A stretch of 64,000 nt of DNA from Colwellia sp. 1_MG-2023 (GCF_030546755.1 NZ_JAUOPE010000017.1:24938-88937); one strand, 5' to 3'. Shown: positions 51,719-60,238, counted from the stretch's first letter. Numbers and translations: made by a program. The notes: generated by a model not told the origin, from the letters alone.

Positions 51719-52441
51719 CTAATACACCTTAGGGAGCAATTTTGCAGTACGAAGTTGATATTCTTCATAATTGATCCCTAAATCTTTAACTAATGATTTT
51801 TCTTCAAAATGAATACCGATTAAAACGTACACAGACATACCCACCGAAAATACAAAGTGTGACATAGTCATAGTCCCAGTTGACCAAATAGCGATTAATA
51901 TACCTAACATCATTGGGTGGCGAATCCATTGATATATCAAGCGTTCAGTAAAATGGAGTGATGTGTAGCTTTTTTTAACAAAGTGCAACCAGGTTTGGCG
52001 CAAGCCAAATAGATCAAAATGGTTAGTTAAAAATGTGGCAGCAAATATCGTAACCCAGCCCAAGCCAAATGTGACCCACAAAGCAGTTACACCCATTTCA
52101 TTATCAACATCCCAAATGACACCATGCATCGGTTGCCAAGCTAACATTAAAAAGGCGAGCACAATTGATGATATTAATACATAAGTGCTTCTTTCAGTAT
52201 GTGACGGTACAATGTTTCTAATAGCCTGTTTAAACCAATTTCTTGCCATAACACTGTGTTGTATTCCCCATGCTATTAACAACAATATATTAATTAACAT
52301 CGAATAAACTTGATTTTCAGTAACACCCGATGACACTGTTTTTGGGGCTAAAATGTCTCCAACAAATAAAATGAAGTAACTAAAAACACCCAAAAAAACT
52401 AAATAGCTAATTATCCCATATAACAAAACGAATAATCTCAT
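51719..52441 (-). CDS. NnrU/isoprenylcysteine-methyltransferase-fold protein, MddA-like
   Basis: Integral membrane protein of 240 residues with about six helices and the ICMT-like C terminus (LIYQWIRHPMMLGIL ... HFEEKSLVKDLGINYEEY), where SAM binds. The blocks IQHSVMAR, ERSTYVLISS, NHFDLFGLRQ and RHPMMLG fit the group containing MddA, which methylates methanethiol to dimethyl sulfide. The specific activity is inferred from overall likeness. It is separated from the divergent DUF4242 gene by 309 bp carrying the 28-bp motif. Confidence 0.65.
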   Translation of the reverse strand: MRLFVLLYGIISYLVFLGVFSYFILFVGDILAPKTVSSGVTENQVYSMLINILLLIAWGIQHSVMARNWFKQAIRNIVPSHTERSTYVLISSIVLAFLMLAWQPMHGVIWDVDNEMGVTALWVTFGLGWVTIFAATFLTNHFDLFGLRQTWLHFVKKSYTSLHFTERLIYQWIRHPMMLGILIAIWSTGTMTMSHFVFSVGMSVYVLIGIHFEEKSLVKDLGINYEEYQLRTAKLLPKVY

Positions 52442-52750
52442 GACCTTCTCCTTTACAATTGATTAAAATGTCGTCCATAGATAAGACGTAGTAACTTAAA
52501 ACTTAAAAAACTAATGATGCATATAGCAAAAAGTTTTCTAGGTTTATGCATTGGGTTAATCATAATCAACAAAATTACTTCAAGCTTGGTGATAACGTGA
52601 AGAAACCATGGGGATTTTATCAAGACTCTTCATGAGCAGCCCATGTCGAATTAGCATTTTGGGTTATAGGTTATAGAACATATTGAAGCTTTACTTTAAT
52701 GCTTGAAACTACTAGCATTAAATTTATATCAATAAATGTGGATTTTATTT
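52442..52750. promoter_or_regulatory. 309-bp divergent promoter region (MddA-like / DUF4242)
   Basis: Shared upstream region of two divergent genes. It holds one copy of the 28-bp motif, about equally far (near 140 bp) from both starts. Within it CTTCA (52579) and TGAAG (52598) are inverted around the motif core. Confidence 0.5.
52585..52612 (+). repeat. 28-bp intergenic motif, copy B
   Basis: Begins CTTGGTGATAACGTGAAG and ends CATGGG; 25 of 28 bases identical with copy A at 50105. Central between the MddA-like and DUF4242 genes, so one bound regulator could affect both. Confidence 0.6.
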
Positions 52751-53011
52751 ATGGCACTATTTTTAATTGAGCGAAGCTTCGCTGAACAAGTTGAAATGAA
52801 TAAGGAAGCTGTGGAGGGTATTACTCGAATTAACGACGATAATGATATTCGATGGTTACAATCTTTTTTAAGTAGTGATAAGAAAAAAACCTATTGCCTA
52901 TATGAAGCAGAAAGTGCGGATGCTATTAAAAATGCATCGAAAGCCCTAAATATTCCATGCGATACCATTGTTGAATTAGGTGACACATTAACTCCTGAAG
53001 CCTTTGTTTAA
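52751..53011 (+). CDS. DUF4242 small protein
   Basis: An 86-residue ferredoxin-like-fold protein of the DUF4242 family: MALFLIERSFAEQ, DNDIRWLQSFLSSDKKKTYCLYEA and AIKNASKALNIPCDTIVEL. A Streptomyces member of this family binds nickel; a metal role here is unproven. I use the ATG at 52751; an upstream in-frame start would add five residues that do not fit the family. It is convergent with the big regulator gene, 18 bp away. Confidence 0.8.
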   Translation: MALFLIERSFAEQVEMNKEAVEGITRINDDNDIRWLQSFLSSDKKKTYCLYEAESADAIKNASKALNIPCDTIVELGDTLTPEAFV

Positions 53012-53029
53012 ACTAGGCGAATAAACCAG

Positions 53030-56000
53030 TTATTGTAGCGTTTTTAACAAGGTTATCGCTTTTTTGTGCAATGAAACCATGCCATGTTTATCTGCTATTT
53101 TTTTACTTTCATTTAGCATGCCAATTGCAGTTTCTTTATCACTACCTTGATTCCTTAAAGTCATCATTTTAGCGTATTCAAATTGACTGTGTGTTGCGAA
53201 AACCACAAAATTCTGACCATTGTCCATGTGCAATGCTTTTTTAAAATGCGCCTCTGCCAACGACCAGTTTTGCATTACTGTTGCTAACATTCCTAAGTAT
53301 CTGTCTGCTGATCCTAAACTGCCAATATTACTACCAATCAAAATGCTTTGATGCTTAAAGGGCAAAAGCTGCTTATATAGTTGCTCTGAACATGAAGAAA
53401 TACAAAAGTAAGCACACACTTCACTCAAGTACACTAAACAGGTTTCCCATAACGAATCTCTTGGTAGTTCCGCAAAATTATTTGCCACTAAACTATTCAA
53501 TAATGCTATTGCCTCATCTTTTTTACCAACCTCAGCATACACTAGTGCTAAACCCGGTTTCCATGATTTGTTCTCACTATTATCTTTAACAAACTTCTCA
53601 ACAACATAAGACAAAATAGGCAACTGGCCTTGCTCTCGCTTAATGGCGAACATTTGCATTCCGTAAACACCATCACTGTCTTGACCCGGTAGCCATTGAC
53701 TGAATTTTTGTGCATTCTCAGCATATTGCTGACTTTCTTTAAATTGCCCACGACCTAGTGCAATAACTGCTTGCCAAAGCTCTCTGTGATAATGATAAAA
53801 CGGTTGTTGTGCTATTAATTCCTTCTGTTCTAGTAAATTCTTTTCAACCTTATATATTTCACCATTAGTACCTAAATCAATGTTATGCCAAGAGAGTATT
53901 TCATTATAAAGTGAATCATCTCCTAACCGTTTGGCTAATAAAGCACTTTCAGATCCTTTTTCTAATCGCTCTGATAGGTAATCAGGTTTAGCTTTGTCTA
54001 AATGGCTCGCAATAACACCTGCAAACAACGCACGGGCAAGCAAGTTATCGTCACCTAAATCTCGAGCGATTACTTCAGTTTGAGTTTGCAACTTTCTACT
54101 TTGGTTATCACCTCCGCTCATCATGTACGCTCGAATCAGTGAGCACATTATGCGAAGTTTGAGTTTTGGGTCTATTTTAGTATCGTTTGTTAATGCTTTT
54201 TGTAAGCACTTAACCGCATAGTGGGCAGGTAAACCGGGGCGCCAATAGGCTTCCTCAAGTCCAATAGATGCTTGAGCATAAATATCATGTTCACTGCTAG
54301 CTTCAGCAAATTCAGCCGCTTGAATAAAGGTTGAAATAGCACCCAAACTATCACCAGCTCGAATTTGTGACTCACCAAGCGACAAAGTCAATCGAGCTTT
54401 AAAGGAAGGGTTTGCAATTTTTAACGCTTGTTTGCAATAGCGCACAGAAACTTCATAAGCCATCATTTTATCGGCTTCTATCGCTGCTTTTTCTAAGTAA
54501 ATTATTGCCTTATCTGCGGTTCCTAAAGGGACTGCTTGGAAATAGTGATAAGCAATTTGTGCCGCGTCTGAACCTGCTTTATCAAGTGCATTGGCTACAT
54601 TGCAATGTAGGCTTAGTCGTTCACTAGTCGTTAATGAATCGTAAAGCGATTCTCGAATAAGCGCATGACTGAATTGATAATCACCCGTCGTTTCTATGTA
54701 ATTTAATTGCCCCAAACTCATTGCAGGATCAAGTAGCGCTAACACAGTAGCGGTATCACGATTCACTACATTACTGAGTAAACCAATATTAAAATATCGG
54801 CCAATAACCGTCGCAACTTGTAACATGTAAACAGATTCTTTAGGTAAATCTTTAAAACGTTGATTAATTATTGCTTTAAGGTTAGTGGGTAAAGCGCTAC
54901 TACTGCCACCCTGTTGAAGGTGCCTGGTAGTTTCAACAAGATAAAGAGGATGCCCATCTGTACGCTTAAATATTTCAAGAGCTAGTTTACTGTCTGCTTC
55001 AGGTATTTCTTGAGCAACATATTTAGCAACTGCGTCTTGACTTAAATTACTTAAATTAATGTGCTGATAATTATTCAGTCGAGACATCTCGTAAATTGTT
55101 TGTTGAAATCTATGCCCTTCTGATACATCGCTATCACGGTACGTACCAATAAACATTATTGGTGATGAACTTAATTCTGAGGCAATAAATTCTAATAAAT
55201 GTAAAGAGGATTTGTCTGCTCGGTGTAAGTCGTCAAAGATAAGCACGAGCGTTTTTCCGCTAGATAATGATCGAAAAAGATTGGCGACAGAATGAAATAA
55301 CTTGAATCTGGTCTGCTCTGGTGATTGTTCAATTGTATTGCTTATTGAGCTTGGCGTATTGTTAAATAGTTCAGGAAGCAAATTTGCCAATTCAGGTGTT
55401 TGTGCCGCGTCCATCAACGGCTGATGTTTAAAGTGACTGATTAATAATTGTCTCCACGGCCAATACGCAGGTGCTCCTGCCTCTTCTCGACATCGCCCCC
55501 ATATTACCTCTGCGTCAGCTTCGCTTGCATAATGTGAAATTTCTTCCAATATACGTGACTTACCAATGCCAGCAATCCCTGCTAATAATGTAATGCTGCC
55601 CTGATTTTCCAAACAATCAACTAATGAAGATTTGAGTTGATTTAACTCCTTTTCTCGACCCAAAATCAGATTTTTATTTTTATTTTTATTTTTATTTTTA
55701 TTTTTAAATAAATTTATCAGCTCAAACGAAATATTGCTTCGCTTATGCTCTGTTGTGGAACGTTCTTGTTGAGTATTATTTATTTCTACTTCGCTGGTTG
55801 TTGTGCTAATTTCACCAATGAACCTAAAACCATAACCTCGTACTGTTTTAATCAACATTTGAGCGTCACCACTGTCACCAATAACCCTACGGGCAGCCTT
55901 TACACAGCTTGATAAGGTAGAGTCAGAAACAATTCGCCCTCGCCATATTTCTTCAAGAATTTCGTCTTTACTTAACACACGACCATGATTTTCTAGAAAA

Positions 56001-56107
56001 AATTGCAATAATTGAAAGACTTTAGGCTCAACGGCCTGAAGCTTTTTCTTAAAATGTAACTCAACTAATTGAGTATTTAGTACACATTCACCAAATTGAA
56101 ATATCAT
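53030..56107 (-). CDS. Large winged-helix / AAA ATPase / TPR transcriptional regulator
   Basis: A 1025-residue signal-responsive regulator. An OmpR/CadC-type winged helix spans about 1-98 (FQLLQFFLENHGRVLSKDEIL, VRGYGFRF). A polar linker with (Lys-Asn)6 at 135-146 is followed by a STAND/AAA-type ATPase core with Walker A GIAGIGKS (177-184) and Walker B LVLIFDDLHRAD (about 286-297), then a long helical TPR-like region (about 520-1020). Unlike CadC/ToxR it has no transmembrane helix, so it should be cytosolic and sense an effector or nucleotide state. Two copies of the CTtGGwGATA motif lie upstream, consistent with autoregulation. Confidence 0.88.
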   Translation of the reverse strand: MIFQFGECVLNTQLVELHFKKKLQAVEPKVFQLLQFFLENHGRVLSKDEILEEIWRGRIVSDSTLSSCVKAARRVIGDSGDAQMLIKTVRGYGFRFIGEISTTTSEVEINNTQQERSTTEHKRSNISFELINLFKNKNKNKNKNKNLILGREKELNQLKSSLVDCLENQGSITLLAGIAGIGKSRILEEISHYASEADAEVIWGRCREEAGAPAYWPWRQLLISHFKHQPLMDAAQTPELANLLPELFNNTPSSISNTIEQSPEQTRFKLFHSVANLFRSLSSGKTLVLIFDDLHRADKSSLHLLEFIASELSSSPIMFIGTYRDSDVSEGHRFQQTIYEMSRLNNYQHINLSNLSQDAVAKYVAQEIPEADSKLALEIFKRTDGHPLYLVETTRHLQQGGSSSALPTNLKAIINQRFKDLPKESVYMLQVATVIGRYFNIGLLSNVVNRDTATVLALLDPAMSLGQLNYIETTGDYQFSHALIRESLYDSLTTSERLSLHCNVANALDKAGSDAAQIAYHYFQAVPLGTADKAIIYLEKAAIEADKMMAYEVSVRYCKQALKIANPSFKARLTLSLGESQIRAGDSLGAISTFIQAAEFAEASSEHDIYAQASIGLEEAYWRPGLPAHYAVKCLQKALTNDTKIDPKLKLRIMCSLIRAYMMSGGDNQSRKLQTQTEVIARDLGDDNLLARALFAGVIASHLDKAKPDYLSERLEKGSESALLAKRLGDDSLYNEILSWHNIDLGTNGEIYKVEKNLLEQKELIAQQPFYHYHRELWQAVIALGRGQFKESQQYAENAQKFSQWLPGQDSDGVYGMQMFAIKREQGQLPILSYVVEKFVKDNSENKSWKPGLALVYAEVGKKDEAIALLNSLVANNFAELPRDSLWETCLVYLSEVCAYFCISSCSEQLYKQLLPFKHQSILIGSNIGSLGSADRYLGMLATVMQNWSLAEAHFKKALHMDNGQNFVVFATHSQFEYAKMMTLRNQGSDKETAIGMLNESKKIADKHGMVSLHKKAITLLKTLQ
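55670..55705 (-). repeat. Hexanucleotide microsatellite (ATTTTT)6 coding (Lys-Asn)6
   Basis: Six perfect tandem copies of ATTTTT on the plus strand read AAAAAT on the coding strand, giving alternating Lys-Asn at residues 135-146. Six is a multiple of three, so copy-number change lengthens or shortens the linker without a frameshift. Confidence 0.9.
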
Positions 56108-56257
56108 TATATTCTCTACATCAATAAATCTGTTGTTTTGATTAATAAATATTTCGATTAACTAAAATAACGTCTACCAAAATACCTTATCTATTAAACC
56201 AGATCAGACTCTGTAGATGAACAAAAAAACTAATTTTATTATTCATGAAGAACAAAT

Positions 56258-56272
56258 ACATGTATCTCCTAG
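56258..56272 (-). repeat. CTwGGwGATA motif, copy C2
   Basis: Minus-strand reading CTAGGAGATACATGT. Shares GGAGATAC exactly with copy C1, 33 bp away, and the GGwGATA core with copies A and B. Confidence 0.5.
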
Positions 56273-56290
56273 GAAACACCGTGTAATCCC

Positions 56291-56305
56291 CAAAGTATCT
56301 CCAAG
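56291..56305 (-). repeat. CTTGGwGATA motif, copy C1
   Basis: Minus-strand reading CTTGGAGATACTTTG. Matches copies A and B at CTTGG-x-GATA and the TG four positions later. It lies 184 bp upstream of the regulator gene start. Confidence 0.5.
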
Positions 56306-56408
56306 CTAGACTATTCAAACTCATTTAACATTGATTTCAAGGTGTGTGCTAGCTCGCACTTTATACAATAAAACACTTTATAATGATAAATAACCGGAGA
56401 ATATCAAC

Positions 56409-56624
56409 ATGCCACTTATCGACGTACATGTAATCAAAAATGTATTCAATGCAGAGCAAAAAAAAGAAATAATCACTAAAGTAACCGACGTAATGGTTGA
56501 AATTGAAGGAGAAGCTTTACGTGGAGTCACTTGGGTTCGTATACAAGAAATCAACGAAGGCGATTGGGCTATAGGCGGTCAGCAATTAACAGCTAAAGCA
56601 GTTCATACAATGCAAAGAGGTTAA
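56409..56624 (+). CDS. 4-oxalocrotonate tautomerase family protein
   Basis: Small tautomerase-superfamily enzyme of 71 residues. The catalytic N-terminal proline (Pro2, exposed after Met removal) is present in MPLIDVHVIKNVF, and the beta-alpha-beta unit continues to VTWVRIQEINEGDWAIGGQ. Homologues convert enol to keto acids in aromatic breakdown; the substrate here is unknown. CGGAG lies ten bases before the ATG. It is divergent from the large regulator gene, which may control it. Confidence 0.88.
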   Translation: MPLIDVHVIKNVFNAEQKKEIITKVTDVMVEIEGEALRGVTWVRIQEINEGDWAIGGQQLTAKAVHTMQRG

Positions 56625-56791
56625 TTCGTCTTCTTATTTAACTTTAAGAAATTAATACTGAGATTAAAATTTCAAACTTAAATTTGGAAATTACTGAAAT
56701 TTAATACTGATTTCCAAATTTAGGTGAATTTAAAATCTAATCTTTCAATCCACCATCTCTGACTTTTAGAAGAGATTCAAAAGGATATCAA

Positions 56792-57451
56792 TTGAAATTT
56801 AAATTTATAAAAACTGCAACCGTTGCTTTGTTAGTGACGATTAGCAATATTGTAGGCGTAGCAAACGCCACTCTGATAACAGATTTGACAGAACGAGATT
56901 GGAAGGTAGCAGGCGATAAAGCACTCACTTACGATAGTTCGACAGGGCTTGAATGGTTAGATTTAACCTGGACACTTGGAAATTCGATCCTAGATACTGA
57001 GGCCGAATCCTTTTTCGGTGATTTTAGATGGGCAACCGAAAGTGAGATTGAAAACGTTTTTGATGCTGTTTTATTAGGCTCCGGCTATCGGACTTCAACT
57101 GATCCGTCGGTGAACAGTGCCGCTTCCCAATTCTTAAACATGTTCGGCACACCCAGTGAATCAGCGACGGAAGTGCAAGGGGTGTCAAGAGGGGCAGTCA
57201 AATCTATTTCCGGAGTTCTTACATCTTACGGTCTCGGGCATGTATCACACTTTCCTTCCAGTCAATTTGTGGCGGTTAACGACCCGTTAACTAATTGTTG
57301 CTGGATCGAATCAGACAGCCAGAAAGGAGTCGGTTCGTGGCTTGTTCGTTCCGGTGCCAGCACTGCTGTAGTACCTGAGCCGTCTTCACTTGCTATTTTT
57401 GCATTAGGAGTTATTGGTTTAACCACACGTCGATTTAAGAAACAATCTTAA
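56792..57451 (+). CDS. Secreted PEP-CTERM protein
   Basis: Exported protein of 219 residues: signal peptide (MKFKFIKTATVALLVTISNI ... ANA), a globular part with LTYDSSTGLEWLDLTWTLG and DFRWATESEIENVF (seen in many PEP-CTERM proteins and related to DUF1566), and a PEP-CTERM tail (VPEPSSLAIFALGVIGL, then TTRRFKKQS). It starts at TTG 56792, with AAGGA seven bases upstream and no ATG nearby. Third exosortase substrate in the window. Confidence 0.8.
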   Translation: MKFKFIKTATVALLVTISNIVGVANATLITDLTERDWKVAGDKALTYDSSTGLEWLDLTWTLGNSILDTEAESFFGDFRWATESEIENVFDAVLLGSGYRTSTDPSVNSAASQFLNMFGTPSESATEVQGVSRGAVKSISGVLTSYGLGHVSHFPSSQFVAVNDPLTNCCWIESDSQKGVGSWLVRSGASTAVVPEPSSLAIFALGVIGLTTRRFKKQS

Positions 57452-58269
57452 TTTAGTTTCTTTATCAAAACCGATTATCGATGACGGTATGCCTGAATAA
57501 ACCTATGTATCCCAATGTTATCGATAATCATCTAGAAGCATCTTCCAATTAGGTAGTTGCTTTTTTTGATTATAAATCTGCGTTAATCGACGAATGTGAT
57601 TTTGTAATGTTCGTTTTGAAACGGTTAGCTTTTCTTTACCAAATTGCGCCTCTAAAAAGTCGAATCCATTAGTTATCCCGCCTATAGTAGTTACCATTTT
57701 GATCGCTTGTTGCTATTTTCAGCTTTAGATATTCGTTTTTCCACAGTCTTAGGCATAGCAGCCGTCCGGTAAAGTTAAATCGAGAAACTGTTGATTGTTC
57801 AATCAGGAAGTAAACAAAAAGCCAGTTTTTACACTAGCTTAAAGTATAGAAAGTAGTTAAAAGCGTTTTATATTTACACTTTTAAAATATACGTAAGCTA
57901 GAATGGTTATCCAAGACAAAAAACCATAATTCAGGGTCAGTACAGAAACAAAACCTTTTTTAAATAAGGACCTTACTAAAATGCCCCATTTCACTTTTAA
58001 ACATTAAAACACAATAATGTAGATTAGTTGCGCTGTTTTCTACCAATTACGGTTAAATTTAAACATTTTTCAACATTTCTGCCAAGGCAGGATAACGCCC
58101 ACTAATCATCCTCATATATAGAACAAACAATAAGAATCAATTTTTGCCTTTAAATTAGAGTTTGAAACTCTCATAAGAATTAATTTCATCATAAGCATAC
58201 TTCTATAGTTCAAGTCATGTTTATTAATGTTTATGACTTCATAGCTACCCGCTTTAATCTAACTATTAA
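57452..58269. other. 818-bp gene-poor junction beside the resolvase/nuclease module
   Basis: AT-rich with no full-length gene. It holds a probable gene remnant on the minus strand (57518-57786). The rest (about 57790-58269) shows only weak hairpins, such as AAGTCAT/ATGACTT at 58212-58239. It may be the left boundary of an inserted element; no direct repeat or attachment site was recognised by eye. Confidence 0.4.
57518..57786 (-). pseudogene. Possible frameshifted small DNA-binding protein remnant
   Basis: Two overlapping minus-strand frames. A 21-codon start (MPKTVEKRISKAENSNKRSK) begins with an ATG at 57752 and runs into a stop. A second frame, opening just upstream of the ATG at 57697, codes 59 residues containing EAQFGKEKLTVSKRTLQNHI, which looks like the end of a winged-helix or HTH domain. 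One frameshift would join them. No family is firmly recognised. Confidence 0.3.
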
Positions 58270-60195
58270 TTATATGGTTACTGTAATCTTTGGAGCTTCT
58301 GACTCGTAGTCAGCAGATTTAATTACGCGAAATTTATGCTCACGCCTCATGATTGCAAGTGGTTCTTCTTGTTTAACGCTTAACCGCCTCTTCACGACCT
58401 TATAAGAGTTTTCAGATAAATAAGGAAGCACTAAATCTCTATATTCAAAAGATTTTTCATCTTCGTTTAGCTGAGGTGGGTTACAGAGGTATGTTTCAAA
58501 ATTATCTTTTAACTCTTTAATATTTCTATATAACTCATACCATGCCAGATCCTTATGCTCTCCATCCTTGGTGGGAACAGAGAGAATTCTAATTTTTGAA
58601 GATTCAAAGTAGTATTTCAATATTTTTTCGTCTATTACAGGAATCCCGTTAGATTTGTGCCCGACTAATACTTGGCTACTATTAACGATACATTGTGCAA
58701 ACTTATATTCAGCATTTGAGTCAAAGTTCCAACCAAGTTTATCAAATACTCTTTCAATATTATCTTTAAAGAACTTGGTCTTTCTTATTACTTGCTCCCC
58801 TGCATGTTCCAAAATTTTAGTTGTGCGATACTTTGATATAGGAGAGTCTGTAGTAACGATGCTCTTCGATTCTCCAATAATTATTAAGTCTTCAATGCGA
58901 GCTAGTAAGTCAAACTCTTCTTCTGTATCAAGCTTAATTCTTTTTCCTATAGCTTCATCAAAATCTTCTATTAATGGGTTCTGATAAAGTTCTTTATTAA
59001 GCAAGTTAACTACCGACTCCTCATATGTATATCCTTTCTTTTCAAGATTAATTTGAAAAGTAGTAAACCAATGTTCAACTAACCTATTTATAGAAGGGGC
59101 AGCTAAAGCTCCTAGCAAAATAGCATATTCATTTTTAACCTTTATTAAAGGCTCACACCAAAGGTCACTTGTTTGGTTTGATGTAGCAGTTAAAAAAGCT
59201 AATATCTTTGCTATCTTGGAATGCTCAATTCTAGTGGCATTTTTTAGGGCAAACCTTAAAGATTGAGAGGAAACTCTTGGACAGAATTCCATTAATTTAT
59301 TCAAATTGAATGCACTATCATCTTCGGGAAATTTTTCAAAACAACTATTGGCCATAAGCATCAAACATCTCATAACTTCAAGCGCTTCGAGAATACTAAA
59401 TCCACTTCCATGATCTTCCTCTAGCCATTTCTTTGGGAAATAGCTCATGATGTCGATAACCTGTATGCGCCATTGCGTATTCCAAGTAATTAACTTGTCT
59501 CCAGCACTTTTTATTGGTGCCTCATAGGCTACTCGGATTTTGCTCTGTCGCTTAATTCTAACGAATTTATCATCGATGTATAATTTTCTCAGTTCGGGGG
59601 AGTAAGCGATCATTGTTTTTTGGCTACTGAGACGTTCTTTACGAACAATACTGGCTTCGAACTGAATTTCGAAAGAAGTTAATGGCTGCGTAATTCGAAA
59701 GTATTTTAAGTCTCTGTCTAGCTCCTCAAGTTTATAACCAGACCAAAGAATACATTGCCATAAATGTTCATATGATGCGTATAAATTTGATAATGCGGAT
59801 TCTAGTTTAATAAAATCAAGAATATCTATCGCAGTATTGTCTGATGTTATTGCTTGGTTATTGTCAATATTTCGTTGACACATTCTTATCGCAGGTTGCC
59901 AACCATCGACAACACCATGAGCTATTTCTTGCAGGCTCATTGCGTTGCCAGAAATGCTTGAAGTTATCGTAACCCCTTGCACTTTATTTGGGATGGTTTT
60001 AACTGCTTGTTTTAATGCCACGACCAAGTCTCTATTCGAGAAAGCGACATACGCCAACATCAACTTTTCGTATGTCGTTTTAGGCACGTTCTGATAAATT
60101 TCACCAAGTTTAGAACGAACCTCTCCTAGTAAGCTGTTCACAATCACCCCTGCCTCGTAGACGTTTTTATCACGCGGCGTAGCATGGAGTCTCAC
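58270..60195 (-). CDS. Large protein with PD-(D/E)XK nuclease signature, 5' end out of frame
   Basis: Unrecognised 641-residue protein from a GTG at 60195. The first 380 residues look alpha-helical with no named domain. About residues 385-490 carry a restriction-endonuclease-like pattern: a helix with EESVVNLLN, then EFDLLARIEDLIIIGESK, giving Asp429 and Glu442-x-Lys444 as candidate catalytic residues. Upstream sequence in the +1 frame continues with credible protein (TRREFRLNKWNAEWNKV) to an ATG at 60307, but a run of eight C on the coding strand breaks the frame. The gene follows a resolvase, an HTH protein and a RecD2-like helicase on the same strand, suggesting a mobile or defence role. 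Confidence 0.65.
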   Translation of the reverse strand: MRLHATPRDKNVYEAGVIVNSLLGEVRSKLGEIYQNVPKTTYEKLMLAYVAFSNRDLVVALKQAVKTIPNKVQGVTITSSISGNAMSLQEIAHGVVDGWQPAIRMCQRNIDNNQAITSDNTAIDILDFIKLESALSNLYASYEHLWQCILWSGYKLEELDRDLKYFRITQPLTSFEIQFEASIVRKERLSSQKTMIAYSPELRKLYIDDKFVRIKRQSKIRVAYEAPIKSAGDKLITWNTQWRIQVIDIMSYFPKKWLEEDHGSGFSILEALEVMRCLMLMANSCFEKFPEDDSAFNLNKLMEFCPRVSSQSLRFALKNATRIEHSKIAKILAFLTATSNQTSDLWCEPLIKVKNEYAILLGALAAPSINRLVEHWFTTFQINLEKKGYTYEESVVNLLNKELYQNPLIEDFDEAIGKRIKLDTEEEFDLLARIEDLIIIGESKSIVTTDSPISKYRTTKILEHAGEQVIRKTKFFKDNIERVFDKLGWNFDSNAEYKFAQCIVNSSQVLVGHKSNGIPVIDEKILKYYFESSKIRILSVPTKDGEHKDLAWYELYRNIKELKDNFETYLCNPPQLNEDEKSFEYRDLVLPYLSENSYKVVKRRLSVKQEEPLAIMRREHKFRVIKSADYESEAPKITVTI

Positions 60196-60238
60196 CTTAT
60201 TCCATTCTGCATTCCACTTATTTAGGCGAAACTCTCTT

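Larger units (their letters stand above)
56108..56408. promoter_or_regulatory. 301-bp divergent promoter region (regulator / tautomerase)
   Basis: Separates the large regulator gene (minus) from the tautomerase gene (plus). It contains two motif copies in minus orientation, 56258-56272 and 56291-56305, spaced 33 bp (about three helical turns). A degenerate GTAATCCCC (56283) lies between them. Confidence 0.5.

Noticed and set aside
55670..55705. CRISPR-like or frameshifting repeat
   Set aside because: Short perfect hexamers without spacers, in frame within a coding region; a coding microsatellite.
58204..58212. TATAGTTCA as a left-end partner of the resolvase site
   Set aside because: A single half-site with no inverted arm and no TTATAA centre; expected by chance in this composition.
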